A program made the position numbers and the translations under genes. The notes under the pieces were generated by a model, which saw only the letters and a program-made list of their open reading frames with translations, made no database searches and was not told the DNA's origin. DNA of 64,000 bases from CAYRHJ01 sp964424105 (GTDB taxonomy: Bacteria; Planctomycetota; Phycisphaerae; UBA1845), in NCBI GenBank assembly GCA_964424105.1, contig CAYRHJ010000016.1:1-64000 (forward strand), written 5' to 3'. Positions 1 to 8,895 of the stretch are shown piece after piece. The stretch's first letter is position 1, and each line of letters begins with the position of its first letter.

Positions 1-1710
1 GCGTGCAGCAACACGGAAGGTGGTTTCAACTGCACCTGTAATGTTGGGTATCAGGGCGACGGTATCACCTGTCTGGACATTAACGAATGTGTCGAGGGCA
101 CGGACAACTGCGACGTCAATGCTGCGTGCAGCAACACGGAAGGTGGTTTCAACTGCACCTGTAATGTTGGGTATCAGGGCGACGGTATCACCTGTCTGGA
201 CATTAACGAATGTGTCGAGGGCACGGACAACTGCGACGTCAATGCCGCGTGCAGCAACACAGAGGGTGGTTTCAACTGCACGTGCAACGCTGGGTTTACC
301 GGCAACGGCGTGACTTGTCTGGATATTAACGAATGCGTCAATGGTACGCACAACTGCGACGTCAATGCCACATGCAGCAACACGGAGGGCGGATTCAATT
401 GTACGTGCAACGCTGGGTTTAGCGGCGACGGCGTGACTTGCACGGAAATCTGTGGTGATGGCTTGATTGTGGGCGACGAGGAATGCGACGACGGCGACAC
501 GGGTGACGGTGATGGTTGTTCGTCCTCGTGCGTGATCGAGGCGGGATTCAGTTGCGTGGGTGAACCCAGCGTATGCACGCCGGGATGCACGGAAGATGTC
601 ACGTGCGATGATGACGACGTCTGCACCTGGGACCGTTGCGAGGCTAACGCTTGCGTGAATGCGCCGAATGCCTACGGGGACGTCAATCACAATGGGACGG
701 TTGAAAACAGTGATTTTGATTGTGCGATGGAAGCGTTTGTCGGAACTTTCGACAATTGCGAGGAGAACGACGTCGACATCGAGCCTTGCGCGTCGCCCAA
801 CGGCTTCATCAACATGTTCGACGTGTTTGCGGTGTTAAACGCACAGGAGGGTGATGAAGCCTGCTGCGGTCCCGACTTCGCGAGTGCGCGAAATCAACGA
901 GATGCCTATACTCGCAACGTCTTGCCGGCGGTTTTGTTTCTGGAGCCTCGTGGTGGTGTGGGCAACGAGATTTTCGTCGCTCCCGGAGACTCGGTCATCC
1001 TGGACGCATACGTCGCCGACGTGTCACCGAGTTTGCTTCGTGGATATCAGATAACGCTGCCGGCGAGTGCCACCGGCGGGGGTGGTGGCGACGTGCGGCA
1101 CGCCGTGGGTGTGTCACCGATGATCGACGAGGCGAATCCGACGTTCGTTTTCGCCGAGGAGACGTACGGTGTGGCTGCGGACGTTCGGACGACGCCTCGC
1201 TGCCTGGGCATCCTGCCGATGTTCGGATCGTCGGTGTCGGTGGTCGGCCCGAAATACCTGGGCGAGTTTCGATACGACGTCCTGCCGGGAACGGACGGGA
1301 CGTTTGCGGTCGATTTCATCGGGCTGGCGGAGGAACAAACGGCCTTGGCTGATGAAACCGGCGGGGGTCGAATCCCGTTCACAACGATCGGGGCGGTCAT
1401 CCACGTGGTGCCGTGCGTTGACGAGGACGACTGCAACGACGGCGACGTCTGCACCTGGGATCAGTGCATCAGCCAGACGACCTGCATCCACAGCGCGAAC
1501 AAGTATGGTGACCTGGATCATAATGGGACGATCAATTTGTTCGATCTGTTTTGCGTTTTGAACGGGTTGGCGGATGATTTTTCGGTTTGCAGCAAACCCA
1601 GCGTGGATATTGAACCATGCTCGGGCAACGACACCATCAACCTGTCGGACCTGTTCGCGGTGCTCAACGCGTTCATTGACGTCGATCAGTGCTGCGGTGG
1701 ACTGCCCTGA
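1..1710 (+). CDS. EGF-like repeat and dockerin-like secreted protein (5' end outside window)
   Basis: The frame is open from base 1, so the N-terminus lies upstream; 569 residues are visible. A partial and then three complete calcium-binding EGF-like domains (about 41 residues each, DINEC...NTEGGFNCTC pattern) occupy residues 1-147. A cysteine-rich block with CGDG...EECDDGD (DUF4215/Myxococcus-type repeat) follows at about 150-190. Next comes a CTWDRC-type motif and a dockerin-like pair of Ca-loop helices (GDVNHNGTV ... FINMFDVFAVLNA, ending CCG). A beta-rich stretch follows (about 300-460), and then a second CTWDQC plus dockerin-like block (GDLDHNGTI ... NLSDLFAVLNA, ending CCGG). This CCG-ending form is typical of planctomycete extracellular proteins. 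A role in surface adhesion or protein-protein binding is inferred. The first two EGF units are nearly identical at DNA level. Confidence 0.85.
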   Translation, partial: ACSNTEGGFNCTCNVGYQGDGITCLDINECVEGTDNCDVNAACSNTEGGFNCTCNVGYQGDGITCLDINECVEGTDNCDVNAACSNTEGGFNCTCNAGFTGNGVTCLDINECVNGTHNCDVNATCSNTEGGFNCTCNAGFSGDGVTCTEICGDGLIVGDEECDDGDTGDGDGCSSSCVIEAGFSCVGEPSVCTPGCTEDVTCDDDDVCTWDRCEANACVNAPNAYGDVNHNGTVENSDFDCAMEAFVGTFDNCEENDVDIEPCASPNGFINMFDVFAVLNAQEGDEACCGPDFASARNQRDAYTRNVLPAVLFLEPRGGVGNEIFVAPGDSVILDAYVADVSPSLLRGYQITLPASATGGGGGDVRHAVGVSPMIDEANPTFVFAEETYGVAADVRTTPRCLGILPMFGSSVSVVGPKYLGEFRYDVLPGTDGTFAVDFIGLAEEQTALADETGGGRIPFTTIGAVIHVVPCVDEDDCNDGDVCTWDQCISQTTCIHSANKYGDLDHNGTINLFDLFCVLNGLADDFSVCSKPSVDIEPCSGNDTINLSDLFAVLNAFIDVDQCCGGLP

Positions 1711-2015
1711 CGATTATTCAGGCACGCAAACCAAACCCGAGTTCGGGCTGGTCGGGGACCGGTCGCTTCACGCTCCCGCCGTGGTTGCGTTCAGGGTCGC
1801 GGCTCGTTCAGGCGCGGCGAAGACCGCTCCCTCACCGGTCGCGGCTCTGAAAGAAGCGGTCGATAATTGGGGGGAACCCTCGGCGATCGATTCGGTTGCG
1901 ATTCGGTCAAGCATGCCCTAAATTCACACGCACGATTCCCATGCGGCTGGGTAGACGTTGTCGACGTGACCAGGCCACTGGGCAAGTGTCGTGCATCGGG
2001 ATGCGGGCTTGGCCT
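1711..2015. repeat. Intergenic spacer with GC-rich repeat (family B)
   Basis: No convincing gene. Bases 1821-1848 carry the element agaCCGCTCCCTCACcGGTCGCGGCTC, seen in several other spacers of this window (7551, 22340, 26889, 51041, 51081, 63500). A degenerate copy lies at about 1757-1806. Confidence 0.6.
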
Positions 2016-3626
2016 ATGGACGTGATTGAATCGAAAATCGACACATCGTCGCCGGTGTTTCAGGCCAACCGGGAACAGATGGAATCATCGGTCCGGGAAT
2101 TGCGTACTCGCCTGGCAGGGGTTCGATCCGGCGGCGGGCAGGCGGCGATCGATCGTCATCAGGATCGCGGAAAGATGTTCGTTCGGGGCCGGATTGACCG
2201 ACTGATCGACCCGGACAGCCCATTTCTGGAATTCAGCGCGTTGGCGGCGTGGGATTGTTATGAAAACCAAGCCCCGGCTGCGGGGATTGTTACGGGGATG
2301 GTTCGGGTGGCGGGTCGTGAATGTGTGCTGGTGGCCAACGATGCCACGGTGAAGGGGGGCACGTATTTTCCGTTGACGGTGAAAAAGCATCTGCGAGCGC
2401 AGGAAATCGCCGCGGAGAACGGATTGCCGTGCATTTACCTGGTCGACTCCGGCGGAGCGTTCCTTCCGATGCAAGCCGACGTGTTCCCGGACAGGGACCA
2501 TTTCGGGCGCATTTTTTACAATCAGGCTAGAATGTCCGCGGATGGCATTCCACAGGTGGCTGTGGTCATGGGATCGTGCACGGCGGGCGGCGCGTATGTG
2601 CCGGCGATGAGCGACGAAACGGTGATCGTCCGGCGGCAGGGCACGATATTTCTGGCTGGGCCTCCGCTGGTGAAGGCGGCGACGGGCGAGGAGGTCACGT
2701 CGGAGGACCTGGGCGGGGCGGACGTGCATTGTCGCACGTCCGGCGTCACCGATCATTACGCGGTGAACGACGAAGACGCGTTGGCACTGACCCGTCAGAT
2801 CGTGGAGCATTTCAACGAGCGTCCCAAGACGTCGCTGAAGCGAGGCCCGATCGACGAACCTCGATACGATCCGGCGGAGGTGTACGGCATCATTCCCAAG
2901 GACACCCGCCATGCGTATGACGTTCGCGAGATCATCGCCCGCATCGTCGACGGCAGCCGTTTCCATGAATTCAAGGCGTTGTACGGCACGACGCTGATCA
3001 CCGGCTTCGCGCACATCTGGGGCTATCCCGTGGGAATCGTCGCCAACAACGGCGTGTTGTTTTCTGAAAGCGCTTTGAAGGCGACGCACTTCGTGGAAAT
3101 GTGCAGTCAACGCGGTGTGCCGCTCGTGTTCTTGCAGAACATCACTGGGTTTATGGTGGGCAAGCAGTTCGAAGCCGGCGGAATCGCCAAGGACGGTGCC
3201 AAGATGGTCGCGGCCGTCAGCAACGCGGCTGTGCCCAAATTCACGGTGATCATCGGCGGATCGTACGGGGCGGGGAATTATGGAATGTGTGGCCGGTCGT
3301 ATGGTCCACGTTTGTTGTGGATGTGGCCCAATGCCAGGATTTCGGTCATGGGTGGTGAACAGGCGGCCAACGTGCTGCTGACGGTGAAAAAAGATCAGAT
3401 GGCCCGCGATGGCGGCGACCCGATGAGCGCTGACGAGGAGGAGGCCTTCAAGCGCCCCACGCTCGACAAATACGCACAGGAGAGCAGCGCTTACTACAGC
3501 ACGGCGCGATTGTGGGACGACGGGATTATCGACCCGGCTGATACGCGGATGGTGTTGGCATTGGGCATCTCGGCATCGCTGAATGCCCCGTTTCCGAAGC
3601 GTCGCCCCAGCTTGTTCAGAATGTGA
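2016..3626 (+). CDS. mccB: Acyl-CoA carboxylase carboxyltransferase (beta) subunit, methylcrotonyl-CoA carboxylase type
   Basis: Transfers CO2 from carboxybiotin to an acyl-CoA, probably 3-methylcrotonyl-CoA in leucine breakdown. The 536 residues match the usual beta-subunit length. Both crotonase-fold halves are present: GSCTAGGAYVPAM at about residue 186 and GGSYGAGNYGMCGR at about 414. The stretch FMVGKQFEAGGIAKDGAKM is characteristic of MccB rather than PccB. Start at 2016 (MDVIESKIDTS) is preferred because family homology begins there; in-frame ATGs at 1896 and 2001 would add an unrelated basic leader. No biotin-carboxylase or biotin-carrier (alpha) gene is visible in this window, so the partner must be elsewhere. 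Substrate assignment is by family resemblance; propionyl- or geranyl-CoA carboxylase is the alternative. Confidence 0.88.
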   Translation: MDVIESKIDTSSPVFQANREQMESSVRELRTRLAGVRSGGGQAAIDRHQDRGKMFVRGRIDRLIDPDSPFLEFSALAAWDCYENQAPAAGIVTGMVRVAGRECVLVANDATVKGGTYFPLTVKKHLRAQEIAAENGLPCIYLVDSGGAFLPMQADVFPDRDHFGRIFYNQARMSADGIPQVAVVMGSCTAGGAYVPAMSDETVIVRRQGTIFLAGPPLVKAATGEEVTSEDLGGADVHCRTSGVTDHYAVNDEDALALTRQIVEHFNERPKTSLKRGPIDEPRYDPAEVYGIIPKDTRHAYDVREIIARIVDGSRFHEFKALYGTTLITGFAHIWGYPVGIVANNGVLFSESALKATHFVEMCSQRGVPLVFLQNITGFMVGKQFEAGGIAKDGAKMVAAVSNAAVPKFTVIIGGSYGAGNYGMCGRSYGPRLLWMWPNARISVMGGEQAANVLLTVKKDQMARDGGDPMSADEEEAFKRPTLDKYAQESSAYYSTARLWDDGIIDPADTRMVLALGISASLNAPFPKRRPSLFRM

Positions 3627-3779
3627 TGCGATCGATGATGGGCTATGGAGTTGATCAAGAACTTGCTAATGTAGTGTTTCAAGGTTGTGCGAGATTATCT
3701 GGTACCGGGCCGCGACCGTTTGGGAGCGGTTTTCAACGACGGAGGGGACCGCTTCCACGCGGGCGCGGCTCGTCAAGAA

Positions 3780-4343
3780 ATGTTATCTGAGCGAAACACT
3801 AAACCAACGACGGGTCGAGTATTTCTGGACAGCTCGCGGGAGCGATTTGCCAAGCAGAAGGAGCTGGCAGAGCGGGCATTTTGTCAATTGGATGATGATC
3901 AAATCCGCAGGCCGCTTGATGCGAACACCAACAGCGTCGCGGTCATTATGAAACACCTGGCGGGAAACATGTTATCGCGCTGGACCGACTTTTTGACGAC
4001 GGATGGTGAAAAGGAATGGCGAGACCGTGATCGGGAGTTCATCGACGATTTCGCGTCTCGCGACGACGTGGAGGCCTACTGGGAACAAGGCTGGGCGAAG
4101 TTGTTTGAATCGTTTGATCGGCTGGACGAGAATGATCTGATTCGCGTGGTGAAAATCCGTGGCGAAGCGCACAGCGTCATTTTGGCCATCCTTCGCCAGA
4201 TCGACCATACAGGCTATCATGTGGGGCAGATCGTGCAGACTTCTCGAATCCTCGCGGGCGACCGATGGACGGTGCTGTCGATCGCTCGCGGCGGCTCGGA
4301 AGAATACAATCGACGAATCTGGAAACACGATGTTGACCGATAA
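3780..4343 (+). CDS. DUF1572 (DinB-like) family protein
   Basis: 187 residues. The core matches the DUF1572 family closely: IMKHLAGNMLSRWTDFL followed by DGEKEWRDRDREF near the middle and HTGYHVGQIV toward the end. The family belongs to the DinB four-helix-bundle superfamily, where scattered His residues often bind a metal; here H-x3-N and H-x3-H type positions are seen. The biochemical role is unknown. ATG 3780 is chosen because homology begins just after it. The alternative start at 3687 would translate a copy of the intergenic GC-rich repeat (3756-3777 resembles family B). It ends 7 bp before the Sel1 gene, so the two may be cotranscribed. Confidence 0.8.
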   Translation: MLSERNTKPTTGRVFLDSSRERFAKQKELAERAFCQLDDDQIRRPLDANTNSVAVIMKHLAGNMLSRWTDFLTTDGEKEWRDRDREFIDDFASRDDVEAYWEQGWAKLFESFDRLDENDLIRVVKIRGEAHSVILAILRQIDHTGYHVGQIVQTSRILAGDRWTVLSIARGGSEEYNRRIWKHDVDR

Positions 4344-4350
4344 GGAAAAT

Positions 4351-5583
4351 ATGACGGGCAAAACGCAAACAACGCGGAATCGATTTCTAATCCTGGCTGC
4401 GGTGGTTTCATTGACTTTCCCGGCTGCCCCATTCGTTCGCGGGCAAACGGTTGACACGCAGAAACCATCACCGCCGTCAGCAGCGCCCGACGTCGCCGAT
4501 TCGCAGGCAGCGCTGGAACGTCATCTGATCGTCCCCCGCACGTATCGCGCCGCCATCGAGGGCGACCCGCTGGCCATGTTCATGCTGGGCGGGATGTTTC
4601 ATCACGGTCGAGGCGTTTCGCAGGATTACGCGAAGGCCATGGAGTGGTATCTGAAGGCGGCGGAGAAGGAAATCTCCGCAGCCATGCTCAACATCGGCCT
4701 GCTGTATGAAGCCGGGCTGGGTGTCGAACGGAACGACGCCAAGGCCATCGAGTGGTTTCAAAAAGCGGCGGCCAAGGGTGATCCGGGCGCGTTCATCAAT
4801 CTGGGCGTGCTGCACGCCGCGGGGCGTGGCGTGGATCGCGATTACGTCAAGGCCTACGAATACTTCAAGAAAGGATCGACGTATGGAGACCCGCAGGCGT
4901 TGTTTAATCTGGGGGTCGCCCACGAGCACGGTCGAGGCGTGAGGCAGGACTTGGTCGAAGCGGCGAAGTACTACCGTGAAGCGGCGGCGAAGGATTCCGC
5001 CGAAGCCATGTTCAACCTGGCCCTGATGTATGAGCAAGGCAGGGGTATCGAGCCGGACATGGCCCAGGCCGTCTCCTGGTATCAAAAGGCTGCGGCTGCG
5101 GGTCGCGTCGAAGCCATGCGCAACCTGGGGATGATCTACGAACAGGGAACGGGCGTGCCCGAGAACGACGCCAAAGCCGTCGACTGGTTCCTGAGCGCCG
5201 CCCAAGCCGGTGACGCATTGGCGATGGACTTGCTCGGCGTGATGGTTGCGGAAGGTCGAGGCGTCGAAAAGAATGAAGAGCAAGCCGTTCAGTGGTTTCA
5301 AAGAGCCGCCGATCTGGGTCTGGGTAAGGCCATGGCCGACCTGGGCACGATGTATGCCAATGGCAAGGGCGTCGAAAAGAGCGCGGATCAAGCCATAGCG
5401 TGGTTCCGCAAGGGCATCGAGAAGAACGACTCCGACGCCATGTATTTCCTTGCGGCTATGTTTGCCCGTGGCGAGGGAGTGGAGTACGACTACACCATGG
5501 CGTTGATTCTATTTCAGCGCTCCGCCCGGGCCGGCAACATCCGCGCTCAGCAATATCTCAAGTCCGTTGGCGAAGGCTGGTAG
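4351..5583 (+). CDS. Secreted Sel1-like repeat (SLR/TPR) protein
   Basis: 410 residues. An N-terminal signal peptide (basic start, hydrophobic FLILAAVVSLTFPAAP, Ala/Gly region) is followed by nine consecutive 36-residue Sel1-like repeats from about residue 68 to the end, each with the A-x-x-x-LG-x-x-(Y/H)-x-x-G-x-GV pattern. Sel1 proteins are alpha-helical solenoids that scaffold protein complexes, often in the envelope. ATG 4351 is preferred because AAGGA lies 5-6 bases ahead; ATG 4330 is an in-frame alternative. The gene follows the DUF1572 gene with a 7-bp gap. No enzymatic domain is visible, so a binding or scaffold role is inferred only. Confidence 0.88.
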   Translation: MTGKTQTTRNRFLILAAVVSLTFPAAPFVRGQTVDTQKPSPPSAAPDVADSQAALERHLIVPRTYRAAIEGDPLAMFMLGGMFHHGRGVSQDYAKAMEWYLKAAEKEISAAMLNIGLLYEAGLGVERNDAKAIEWFQKAAAKGDPGAFINLGVLHAAGRGVDRDYVKAYEYFKKGSTYGDPQALFNLGVAHEHGRGVRQDLVEAAKYYREAAAKDSAEAMFNLALMYEQGRGIEPDMAQAVSWYQKAAAAGRVEAMRNLGMIYEQGTGVPENDAKAVDWFLSAAQAGDALAMDLLGVMVAEGRGVEKNEEQAVQWFQRAADLGLGKAMADLGTMYANGKGVEKSADQAIAWFRKGIEKNDSDAMYFLAAMFARGEGVEYDYTMALILFQRSARAGNIRAQQYLKSVGEGW

Positions 5584-5886
5584 TCCAGTTCGTCAACTCC
5601 AGTCTGAATGAATTCGAGGAAATAACTGCGACCGATCGTTTACCTGTCTGCGCCTGAACCCGTCTACTGGCGGGCGGGGGTGAATGGCATTCTGGATTCC
5701 GGCCTTCGCCGGAATGACGAATTGGGCCGGAATGACGGATTGGGCCGGAATGATGAAGCGCCCTGGAATGATGAAAGGCGCCGCATTGAACAACGGAACG
5801 GACGGTCGCGACATCGGCCAACGACAACGCTGCGGAAAGAATCAGGCGGAGAATTGAAAAGCCACATGAATGGAGATTGGAAACGA
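5584..5886. repeat. Spacer with REP-type palindrome and 18-bp tandem half-sites (family A)
   Basis: Bases 5693-5722 hold an ATTCCGGcc-ttc-GCCGGAAT palindrome. It is followed by GCCGGAATGA half-sites repeated with an 18-bp period (5705-5758). No gene-like ORF is supported. The spacer lies between the converging Sel1 gene and pyrB. Confidence 0.7.
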
Positions 5887-6987
5887 TCAATAGCTGTAGT
5901 AGCTGTGGTAGTGATCGAGAATCAGGCCATCGACGTTGAAGATGTACGCGATTAGGGCCGCCCGCATCCACATGCCGTTGCGCACCTGGTCGAAATACTT
6001 GGCGCGCGGGTCGCAGTCCAGCCGAGTGTCGAGTTCGGCTCGTCGGGGCAGGGGATGCATGATGACCAGGTTGGATTTGAAGAGGTGTGACATGTCCTTG
6101 GTCAGGGCGAAGCGCGTCAGATCAATGGACTTCGATTCGCCGGCTACGTCGTGCTCGTCCTGAAGACGGGTCATGTAGACGGCGTCGCATTCGCCGATGA
6201 CCGGCTCGAGGTCGTATTTCAACTCGTAGGTCACTTCGTGGCGATCGAGATATTCCAAAATATCCGCCCCGATCTGCAAAGGCTGCGGGGCGACGAAAAG
6301 CATGCGTACGTCCGGGTATCGACACAGAAGGTAGGCCAGCGACCGGACCGTCCGCCCGCGTAGCAAGTCACCCACGAAAGCGATGGTCTTGTTGGCGAAA
6401 ATGTTTCGATCCGGCTCGGGTCGGATGCGCTCGGCGGCCGTTCCCGCGAAGCATCGATACAGGGTGTAGACGTCCAGAAGGGCCTGCGTGGGGTGTTGGT
6501 CCTTGCCCGATCCGCCGTTGATCAGCGGGATGTTTCGCCGCATGCCGGAAAGCACGTGTGCCATCTGCTCGGCAAAGCCCTCCTTGGGATGCCGCATGAT
6601 GATCAAGTCGAAGTACTGGCTCAAGACGCGGACGGTGTCGTCCTCGGTTTCACCTTTCACTTCCGACGAGGTCGACGTGTCACGGACGTCGTTGTAGGGC
6701 ATCCCCAGAATCTGGCAGGCAGCGGTGAACGATAGGAACGTCCGCGTGGACGGCTGAATGAAATACAGCATGGCCCGTTTGTGCGAAAGGAGCGTGTTCA
6801 GGAAACGGGCGCCGGCGCGTGCGTCGGAAATGGCCCGCGTCATCTCGGCGATGCGAAACAGATGCTCCATCAGGTCGCGATCGAACTGTTGGGCTAATAT
6901 GACGTGGTACAGGCGGTCGTTCAGGCTCAGCAACCGAGCCCGCCTTCGGCCCGGGAGCGTCGATGGGTCTTCTTGCAAAACGTCCAT
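5887..6987 (-). CDS. pyrB: Aspartate carbamoyltransferase catalytic subunit
   Basis: Condenses carbamoyl phosphate with aspartate in pyrimidine synthesis. 366 residues from the chosen ATG at 6987. Visible motifs are the carbamoyl-phosphate loop PSTRT (residues 79-83), the KGET loop lysine (K111), HPTQALLD (165-172), GDLLRGRTVRSL and, near the C-terminus, HPLPRRAELD, which marks ATCase rather than OTCase. An insertion after HPTQALLD (about 180-195) and a longer N-terminus explain the extra length over the usual 310. The track start at 7164 would add a 59-residue non-homologous leader. No regulatory subunit (pyrI) or pyrC is adjacent; the gene stands alone between repeat-rich spacers. Confidence 0.9.
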   Translation of the reverse strand: MDVLQEDPSTLPGRRRARLLSLNDRLYHVILAQQFDRDLMEHLFRIAEMTRAISDARAGARFLNTLLSHKRAMLYFIQPSTRTFLSFTAACQILGMPYNDVRDTSTSSEVKGETEDDTVRVLSQYFDLIIMRHPKEGFAEQMAHVLSGMRRNIPLINGGSGKDQHPTQALLDVYTLYRCFAGTAAERIRPEPDRNIFANKTIAFVGDLLRGRTVRSLAYLLCRYPDVRMLFVAPQPLQIGADILEYLDRHEVTYELKYDLEPVIGECDAVYMTRLQDEHDVAGESKSIDLTRFALTKDMSHLFKSNLVIMHPLPRRAELDTRLDCDPRAKYFDQVRNGMWMRAALIAYIFNVDGLILDHYHSYYSY

Positions 6988-7590
6988 ATACGAATCCGAT
7001 GACGTCGCCCGATCAGCCACCGCCCGCGGGCTTGTGATCTGCGGACAGAACCCGTCCGTCAAGCGTTTTGGGTCTGCCCTCCCTGCCCGCAACGGTCCCG
7101 CGATCCTGCTAACGATCAGCAAGAGCCTATTACACCAAAAGACCAAGCCCATGTCAAACCGCACGTTGACACGATCATGGGTCTTTCCGTTTTAGGGTTC
7201 TTGCCATCGTCGCAAAAGCAGGGTCATCCCGATGGTCACTCCGGCGCAGGCCGGAGTCCAGGCAGACGACTTCTGGATTCCGGCGTGCGCCGGAATGACG
7301 GATGGGGGCGTGCGCCCTAATGACGGAATGGTGTTTTGGATTCCGGCGTTCGCCGGAACGACGGATGGGGGCGTTCGCCGAAATGACTGAAAGACCCTGC
7401 CGACACGTTAGCGAGATTGTTGACGGACGCGTCGCACGCTGGGCTGGCCGTGTTTTTGTAGAATTCGATGCCCCGTGGACGGCTGGTGGCTGCGGTTAAC
7501 GTGGCCCATTTGGAGCGCCTAAATCAACGCAGCCGGAATTAGCCTAAACCCCGCTCCCTCACGGCCGCGGCTCGGTTAATTTAGGCGCAC
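6988..7590. repeat. Repeat-rich spacer: REP cluster and family B copy
   Basis: No supported gene. At 7233-7385 there are at least four GCCGGAAT/ATTCCGGC palindromes or half-sites (for example 7274-7300 and 7336-7365), some degenerate. Bases 7551-7574 match the CCGCTCCCTCACGGccGCGGCTC element. An in-frame extension upstream of pyrB (to 7164) is not judged to be coding. Confidence 0.65.
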
Positions 7591-8895
7591 CTAGTCCATT
7601 CGTTGCCAGACTTCCCTGGCCACTTCGTTCGATCGTGCCCGCACGTCGCGCTCATCGCATCGGACGGGAGACCGGTCACGCAAGACCCATTGGCCATCGA
7701 TCATCACGTGCCGGACGTTTCGCGAACCCATGCCGAAAATGATGTGTCCGGCCAGGTTTTCCGGCGTCAGCGGCGTCGATGGGACATAGTCGGTGACCAC
7801 GACGTCGGCTGCGGCGCCGACACGCAGTTGACCCAGGATGACGCCCAGCGCTTGGGAGGCTCGGCGTGCGGACGCAGACAGCATTTCGAGGACTCGCTGC
7901 GGACCAATGCCCGCGCCGCCGTCACGCGACTTGAACCATGCAGCCTGCGCTTCGGCGAAGAGATCGCCGCCAATGCCGTCGGTGCCCAGCATCACGGGGC
8001 ATTTGAATTCCCCAACCGGGGCATAGCCCACCGCATTGTTCATATTGGAACGCGTGTTGTGGGCCAGGGTCAATCCGACTGAATTGATGGTTTCAATATC
8101 TTCACAGGACAAATGGGTTCCGTGGGCGAGAACTGTATCGCGTTTCAACAGTCCGACGCCGTCCAACCGTTCGATCAAACCCAGTCCATAACGTCTGCGG
8201 CAGTCTGATTCGTCACAAGGGTCTTCCGCCACGTGGATGTGCAAACCGGTGCCGGTCGAACGGGACAATTCCGCGAGCGAGATCAGCGTTTCGTCGCCGA
8301 GAGTAAACGACGCATGCGCACCGATCAACGCGGCGAAATGCCCGTCCTTTCGACCTTGGCAGGAGTCGATATAACGTCGGTTTTCCAGCAGGCCGGCCAA
8401 TCTTCCCGCGGTACCGTGCCGATCGGTAGTTTCGTAACATAGCACGCCCCGCAGGCCGATTTCCTGGATGGATCTTTCAATCGCGTCGAGGGAATTGGCG
8501 ATGCAATTCGGTGACGCGTGGTGATCGATCAACGTCGTCGTGCCGCACTTCAACGCATCCAACGCGCCTATTCGCGCGGACATTTCGATGGCGACGTCAT
8601 CGAGGGCCCGATCCAGCCGCCACCACACAAATTCGAGTATTTCCATGAAATTCGTCGGCGCCACCACCGGCGGGGGCATGCCCAGGGCCAGCGCGGAGTA
8701 GACATGCGTGTGACCGTTGACCCATCCCGGAATCACGACCGCGCCGCCGCAATCGACCACTTCATCGGTGGTCATTCGTTCGATCGTCGGTCCATGGGCG
8801 ATGATTTTTCCATCGTCCGTTCGCAGCTCGCCGCGTTGAACATGGGGCGGATCGATGTCGACCAGCATGGCGTTCGTTAGGACTATCGCGCTCAT
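7591..8895 (-). CDS. ssnA: SsnA-type amidohydrolase (putative purine-pathway aminohydrolase)
   Basis: 434-residue metal-dependent amidohydrolase of the SsnA/TRZ-ATZ branch. Metal ligands are visible: HTH at residues 62-64, the HIH dyad in LHIHVAED at about 230 and Asp in GTDGIGGDL at about 303. LVDHHASP-like TLIDHHASP and FVWWRLDRALD are very close to E. coli SsnA. In E. coli ssnA sits with ygeW/ygeX/ygeY in a region tied to anaerobic purine breakdown, where an aminohydrolase step is expected; the exact substrate here is not proven. The start ATG at 8895 overlaps the TGA of the upstream threonine-synthase-like gene (ATGA), implying translational coupling. The open frame continues to 9135 but that extension is a highly basic shadow. 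Confidence 0.88.
   Translation of the reverse strand: MSAIVLTNAMLVDIDPPHVQRGELRTDDGKIIAHGPTIERMTTDEVVDCGGAVVIPGWVNGHTHVYSALALGMPPPVVAPTNFMEILEFVWWRLDRALDDVAIEMSARIGALDALKCGTTTLIDHHASPNCIANSLDAIERSIQEIGLRGVLCYETTDRHGTAGRLAGLLENRRYIDSCQGRKDGHFAALIGAHASFTLGDETLISLAELSRSTGTGLHIHVAEDPCDESDCRRRYGLGLIERLDGVGLLKRDTVLAHGTHLSCEDIETINSVGLTLAHNTRSNMNNAVGYAPVGEFKCPVMLGTDGIGGDLFAEAQAAWFKSRDGGAGIGPQRVLEMLSASARRASQALGVILGQLRVGAAADVVVTDYVPSTPLTPENLAGHIIFGMGSRNVRHVMIDGQWVLRDRSPVRCDERDVRARSNEVAREVWQRMD

Noticed and set aside
1..492. EGF units considered as a CRISPR or satellite
   Set aside because: They are in-frame coding repeats with conserved cysteine spacing.
2085..3110. 341-codon open frame antisense to mccB
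   Set aside because: Shadow of a well-supported gene; its product is His/Arg-rich and unlike any family.
4477..5391. 304-codon open frame antisense to the Sel1 gene
   Set aside because: A shadow produced by the regular GC-rich Sel1 repeat codons; translation has no family pattern.
6747..6770. PyrB motif PSTRTF instead of STRTR
   Set aside because: That position varies in accepted aspartate carbamoyltransferases; the essential S-T-R-T is intact.
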